Assembly (NCBI GenBank): GCA_021788955.1
Contig: JAJYKC010000261.1
Location: 1-5,107 of the forward strand
DNA from: Acidobacteriota bacterium
GTDB lineage: Bacteria; Acidobacteriota; Terriglobia; Bryobacterales; Bryobacteraceae
Direction: 5' to 3'
Length of the DNA stretch: 5,107 nt
The notes below the pieces were generated by a model. The model saw only the letters and a program-made list of their open reading frames with translations, did not search any database and was not told the DNA's origin. A program made the translations under genes and the position numbers. Positions 4,980-5,107 of this stretch are shown piece by piece (the stretch's first letter is position 1; the number at the start of each line of letters is the position of its first letter).

Positions 4980-5016
4980 CGGCCCCGGACATGCTCTCCG
5001 GGGCCGTTGTGTTTTT
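4980..5016 (+). terminator. Rho-independent terminator of rpsU
   Basis: A 10-bp perfect stem, CGGCCCCGGA (4980-4989) with TCCGGGGCCG (4997-5006), closes a 7-base loop and is followed by a T-rich tract (5007-5016, eight T of ten). It lies 27 bases after the rpsU stop, in the correct orientation. Confidence 0.92.
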
Positions 5017-5062
5017 GGCGGCTGGCTTGGCCGCGCCCGCGCCGACCGGCTACGCTAGGCTC

Positions 5063-5107
5063 ATGCCGCAATCCGTCGCCACGCCACCCGCCCTCCCGGT
5101 CTCCAAC
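5063..5107 (+). CDS. Possible start of a gene running off the right edge
   Basis: From ATG 5063 the frame stays open for 15 codons to the window end (M-P-Q-S-V-A-T-P-P-A-L-P-V-S-N). No Shine-Dalgarno sequence precedes it. A TTGGCC (5027-5032) and TACGCT (5051-5056) pair 18 bases apart could be a weak promoter ending 6 bases before the ATG, which would mean a leaderless transcript. The Pro/Ala-rich start gives no family hint. Too little sequence is present to be confident that this is a gene. Confidence 0.3.
   Translation, partial: MPQSVATPPALPVSN

Overview
The window reads as an ordinary, gene-dense chromosomal segment of a GC-rich, double-membraned bacterium. An OmpH/Skp-type periplasmic chaperone, two Sec-type signal peptides and a near-consensus sigma-54 promoter point that way. 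The gene styles (a hemolysin-like acyltransferase, the 'NPF-RDPYDAVGS' membrane protein, groES joined to ompH) remind me most of Acidobacteriota of the Solibacter/Bryobacter type. That placement is an inference from memory, not a search result. I see no insertion sequence, integrase, CRISPR array or phage gene.

Left part (1-2217, plus strand). The window opens inside the C-terminal GNAT-like half of a hemolysin-type N-acyltransferase (membrane aminolipid synthesis family). It is followed by a small secreted OB-fold-like protein with a Cys-Cys tail, which sits behind a textbook sigma-54 -24/-12 element. Next comes a two-domain GNAT acetyltransferase with a strong ribosome binding site.

Middle (2223-3221). 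A polytopic membrane protein of unknown function lies on the minus strand, tail to tail with the GNAT gene and 5 bases away. Its promoter overlaps a perfect 19-bp palindrome, probably a repressor operator, and the predicted transcript would be almost leaderless. A complete tRNA-Thr(UGU) gene with encoded CCA follows on the plus strand.

Right part (3227-5107). A minus-strand operon runs groES -> ompH/skp (8-base overlap) -> a single-pass membrane protein with four extracytoplasmic cysteines, and ends 5 bases from the tRNA 3' end. groES has no groEL after it. Divergent from groES lies rpsU (ribosomal protein bS21), with a structured leader, a strong Shine-Dalgarno sequence, a TTG start and a clear intrinsic terminator. 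A possible gene start runs off the right edge.

Functionally, the right half is a protein-synthesis and folding neighbourhood (tRNA-Thr, bS21, co-chaperonin, periplasmic chaperone), while the left half holds envelope and acyl-transfer functions. I did not find a convincing new defence or mobile system. The most notable signals are regulatory: the sigma-54 promoter, the palindrome over the promoter, and the orphan groES-skp fusion operon.
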